A stretch of 64,000 nucleotides of DNA from Delphinapterus leucas. Its lineage: Eukaryota > Chordata > Mammalia > Artiodactyla > Monodontidae. A model generated the notes under the pieces. It saw nothing but the letters and a program-made list of their open reading frames with translations. It was not told the DNA's origin and searched no databases. Within the stretch, counting starts at the first letter, position 1. The number at the start of each line of letters is the position of its first letter. Below, piece by piece: positions 60,716 through 64,000 of this stretch. The stretch lies in assembly GCF_002288925.2 (NCBI RefSeq), contig NW_022098000.1, forward strand, positions 19,578,965 through 19,642,964. The letters run 5' to 3'. A program made the translations under genes and the position numbers.

Positions 60716-61679
60716 TAACAGGGATGGCTAAAGGACATCTCGTTAGACATTATTTTCACTGCAAATAACGGTCTATACTTCTGAAAAAATTAATTTTAAA
60801 ATAGTAAGCAGATACCAGTTGATTTGTGGACATGTTTTGCTTAACATTCTTTTCTTCTTGACCCTGCAACTAAGCTTCTTCGAGCAGGTCATAACTTAGT
60901 AAATGAGTAAACTGACACAGAATTGCAATATGATATGATTAATGCAATAAGAGGGCTCTGTAGAAGGCACAGTGGTGATACAAAGTGAGCAGTAGCAATT
61001 TATTTCATTTTATTGGATTAGGTAAGGCATTAGCAGAAAAGTAGAATTTTTGACAAACCCAAGAAATAACTGGATTGACCAAGAAGCAACACAGGCAAAG
61101 ATCTAAGGTAAAAACATCACGATGCAATGGTATGCCCGGACTACAGACTACGTGGAAGCAGTTGGGGGAGAGGGGGAGGGATGCCCAAAATAAAGAGGCT
61201 GGAGGATCTTTTCAACTCAGTGTAGACCAGAGAGTCTGCTGGGGTTATGGAGCAGCAGACAGTCTCAACACTGAGTCTTAGAAAGATTACAAAGAGAACA
61301 AGATACACCAGTTCAAATTCCAGAAACAACATTGGGTTTACATAATTTCAAAAATGAAAATGTGCCTAAAATGACCCGTTGAAGGTCACAGGCAACAAAA
61401 GGGGCAGGGAGTTCAGCTATTGACAGAACCAGAACCTGATCAGCAAAGTAGAAAAGAGTGATGAAAGCTAGAAGTAATTTCATGCAGGAACTCTGACTTA
61501 CTACTTACTACTAAAAGAATCATTGTATTTCCCACCCTTTACTTCTCTTCTTCTTGTTACCTGACCTCTCTTGTGCCAATTTTCTAATTTGGCTTTATAT
61601 TTTGCTTACACAGAAGAGGTTAGTTACAACAATGAAATACCCTATGTATAGGCGGTTTATTATGTGCAACCATATAGTT
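60716..61679. other. Noncoding, nothing recognised
   Basis: No gene or named repeat. 60-68 codon frames at 61075-61332 overlap on both strands. Confidence 0.4.
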
Positions 61680-61855
61680 TCTGCATATCTCATTTGCTGC
61701 CCATAACAAACCATATGGTACCTTTGTTATCTTGATTTTAGATAGGTGGTCACTGAAGTTTATAAAGGCCTGAGTGATTTGTTTAAGCCACATAGTTAAT
61801 GGGTGACATAATTTGGAATGAGAACTCAAGTGTTTCTGATTCCAGCACAGCTTGT
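61680..61855 (-). repeat. MIR SINE, minus strand
   Basis: CATCTCATTTGCTGCCCATA, GATAGGTGGTCACTGAAGTT, GAGTGATTTGTTTAAGCCAC, AGTTAATGGGTGACATAATT follow the antisense MIR order. Confidence 0.7.
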
Positions 61856-62498
61856 GAACTATATGTTGTACACTCTCATTGAAAGATGCTCTTAGGTTAA
61901 GACTTCTGATCTTGGAAAGTCCATAAAGCCTTTGTAGAAAGTGAGCCTTAAGGGTAGGTGAAAACCTCTCTAATCAAATTGGATGAAGCAAAAATCTGAA
62001 TGAACAAAGGACAAAATTGTACCTCTCATTAGGTATCCATGTGTCTCATAACCTCCAAGTCATGCCAACTGACCCATGATTCCTTAGGCCCAGAGATGCC
62101 TGAATAAGGGCTGGAAAGAGTAGAAACAGGATATTCGTGATGGGAAATTAGTCAGAGGCAATGGAAGAAGATGCTGAAAATATGGTAGCACCATGGTCTA
62201 AACATTTTGCAGGGTTGTTTGGTTTGGTTTGGTTTTCCTCATGCTTAGTACCTCTTTTAGCAAGCCAAATGACAAAGATTTAATCATTCTTTTATGAACA
62301 CAGGGCTTCTAAAACTTCAAATAAGGCCCTGCATGGATTTTACCAACTTCAGAAACATTATAAATAAATATAATTTCAAAAATAGATATTTCTCTAATTT
62401 TTTTTTTAATATTTCTCCTGCTTTAACCTATCTTGGGGGAAAAGATACTCCAGATCTGAGAGCAGAGTGAAATGTCAGCTAATCAAATACACATAGAG
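61856..62498. other. Noncoding, nothing recognised
   Basis: A GGTTT pentamer run lies at 62217-62235. No gene. Confidence 0.45.
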
Positions 62499-62632
62499 GA
62501 CTTCCCTGGCGGTCCAGTGGTTAAGACTCCAGCTCCTGCAGGGGGCGCAGGTTAGATCCCTGGTCGGCGAACTAAGATCTCACATGCCACATGGCACGGC
62601 CAAAAAATTTTAAAGTAACAACAACAAAAAAA
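62499..62632 (+). mobile_element. CHR-type SINE, short divergent subfamily
   Basis: GACTTCCCTGGCGGTCCAGT, A-box-like GGTCCAGTGGTTAAGA, B-box-like GGTTAGATCCC, then CGGCGAACTAAGATCTCACA, GCCACATGGCACGGCC and an A-rich tail. It lacks the GC-rich CHR 3' body of the young copies and ends soon after the tRNA-like part. Approximate target duplication CAAATACACATAGAG before and CAAACACACACAGAG after. Confidence 0.88.
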
Positions 62633-62859
62633 CCAAACACACACAGAGAAGCACTTTCAATTTTTCCTCTAGAAGGAAAAAGTCCTCTTTCTTTCTTCCA
62701 GATGTATTGAGCACTTTGACTTCTATTTTTTACCTACTACGGTTATATAGACAAAACAAAATAGACAAATATTGAATTAAATTAACATATTTTGGCAGAT
62801 AATGACTCAATTTGGGCATTCAGGACTAATCAGTTCAAATTCTGGTTCTATTCTACACA

Positions 62860-63110
62860 TGGCAGGTGACCTCTGTCTGAATGTTCTATGATGGTTTCAT
62901 ATTCACATCATAGTCAAAACTGAAGTCATTAAGTACCCCTTCACAAATTATTTATTCTCCTGACTTGGCACTTGGCTACTTCTATAAATGGTACCACCAT
63001 TCTCGCAGTCACCCAAGCTCATAAACTTCAGAATCTTTTTGGACACGTTTTTTTTTTTTTTCCTCTGTGTAGCTGTCACATTTCCTTTATAGACTTTGTT
63101 TATTATCCAT
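62860..63110 (+). repeat. L2 LINE fragment
   Basis: CACTTGGCTACTTCTATAAA, GGTACCACCATTCTCGCAGT, CACCCAAGCTCATAAACTTC match the L2 ORF2 3' region (the stretch before the Y/N-rich C-terminus), followed by a T run at 63049-63062. Confidence 0.6.
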
Positions 63111-64000
63111 CTCTATTTCAAACAAAAGACACGGAGCAACCATAAATCTATTTTGGGGGAAGGGAGGCTAGAAGGAATAAGGAAAAATACATAATGCCAA
63201 GTTTACAGCACTCAAAATATTTTTGAAAAAGTTAATTGATTAATCAAAATTTTCTCCATTTACTTTCATGTAAATATATTTAGGAAAGTAATATTTACAT
63301 GAAAATATTTCCTTTGCCTTTTCATTCCACCCAAGCATTTCAAGTGCCTTGTGGATAGTTCTGTATGAATGCATATATTTGCTGGTAATATCTGGAAACA
63401 CCTGAAATATCTTAATGATAGATACAAAGGCATTTTTGTCCTTGAATTACATAAACAATTGCCTCTTTTAGCCCTCTTAATTTATGTAGTGTAAATTTGA
63501 ACCCTAGATTCTTCCTTTTCTGTAGGCACAGGATCAAATTTTGCATTAATTCCATACTCTCAATTATCCAGTTTCCTCTCATTAACCCTGGTTGGTCATG
63601 GGGCCAGCTCTGTCTTTATCCTTGGACTCATATTCAAAAAGACTGGGTCTGAAAACAGATTATTTAGTTGATTTTTTTTTAATTTATAATCCTCCTGTCA
63701 CAGAAAAAATTAGAGTTATTAAAGAATTTATTGAAATTTTCAAATAATTTAATGATCATGTTATATATTTGGGCGATCTAATTTGGGTGACTTTTTACAC
63801 ATAAACCAAGAAAAGAAATATAAAAATGTCTAACTAAAAAAAGGAAACTAATAGCAGACTGTACCTACAGGAAGCTTTGTAAAGATTGGGAAAAAAAATC
63901 TTTTAACAGGTTGACAAAGCTGACATTTCATATAAGAAAGAAAATGGAAAGTGAAGCTTATTGTATTTTATGATGACTGCACAAAGCTTCAATGACCCCC
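63111..64000. other. A+T-rich noncoding sequence
   Basis: No gene or named repeat. Palindromic A+T-rich stretches near 63270-63310 (TTACTTTCATGTAAATAT and AATATTTACATGAAAATAT). Confidence 0.45.

Noticed and set aside
1..64000. CRISPR array, operon or prokaryotic insertion
   Set aside because: No regularly spaced direct repeats, no dense coding, no ribosome binding sites; all long frames map to LINE or hAT sequence.

Overview
This is a window of nuclear mammalian DNA, AT-rich and dominated by transposable elements. I found no functional protein-coding gene, rRNA or tRNA gene, or CRISPR array. The host is most likely a cetacean. Seven tRNA(Glu)-derived SINEs of the CHR type (known from Cetacea, hippopotamus and ruminants) are present, and their body sequence is the one typical of whale and dolphin genomes. 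I saw no BovB or Bov-tA elements, which a ruminant window of this size would normally contain.

Layout: 0-2.3 kb holds noncoding sequence, a CHR SINE and a solo-LTR-like element nested in an unassigned repeat. 2.3-5.8 kb holds hAT-Charlie (Charlie3/MER1 group) transposon DNA with a decayed transposase gene and a 400-N assembly gap. 5.8-39 kb is mostly old, poorly classifiable DNA with L1M, MIR, L2 and MER5A relics, two more young CHR SINEs, one longer CHR SINE, an LTR split by an antisense L1 3' end, and a strongly 5'-truncated L1 with perfect 12-bp target-site duplications. 39.28-47.35 kb is a near full-length sense L1 with 5'UTR, broken ORF1, broken ORF2 and 3'UTR. It contains two CHR SINEs and a 100-N gap. 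47.4-64 kb is again noncoding, with MIR and L2 relics, a MER2-like Tigger element, a long (CT)n microsatellite, a distinct CHR SINE, and A+T-rich unique stretches that may be conserved regulatory DNA.

How the parts relate: the history is one of nested insertion. L1 machinery mobilised the CHR SINEs, several of which keep recognisable target-site duplications, and two of them landed inside the full-length L1 and now interrupt its ORF2. The hAT transposase is an old pseudogene with a lost start codon, one CpG-type nonsense change, a later frameshift and a small internal deletion. Both N-gaps are flanked by exact duplications of local sequence (225 bp inverted at the first, 193 bp direct at the second), so they look like assembly artefacts rather than biology. 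I did not find a convincing undescribed biological system. The most informative observations are the gap-flanking duplications, the nested L1 with its possible short 3' transduction and hairpin insertion, and the candidate conserved noncoding blocks near 28.8-29.1 and 54.6-55.3 kb.
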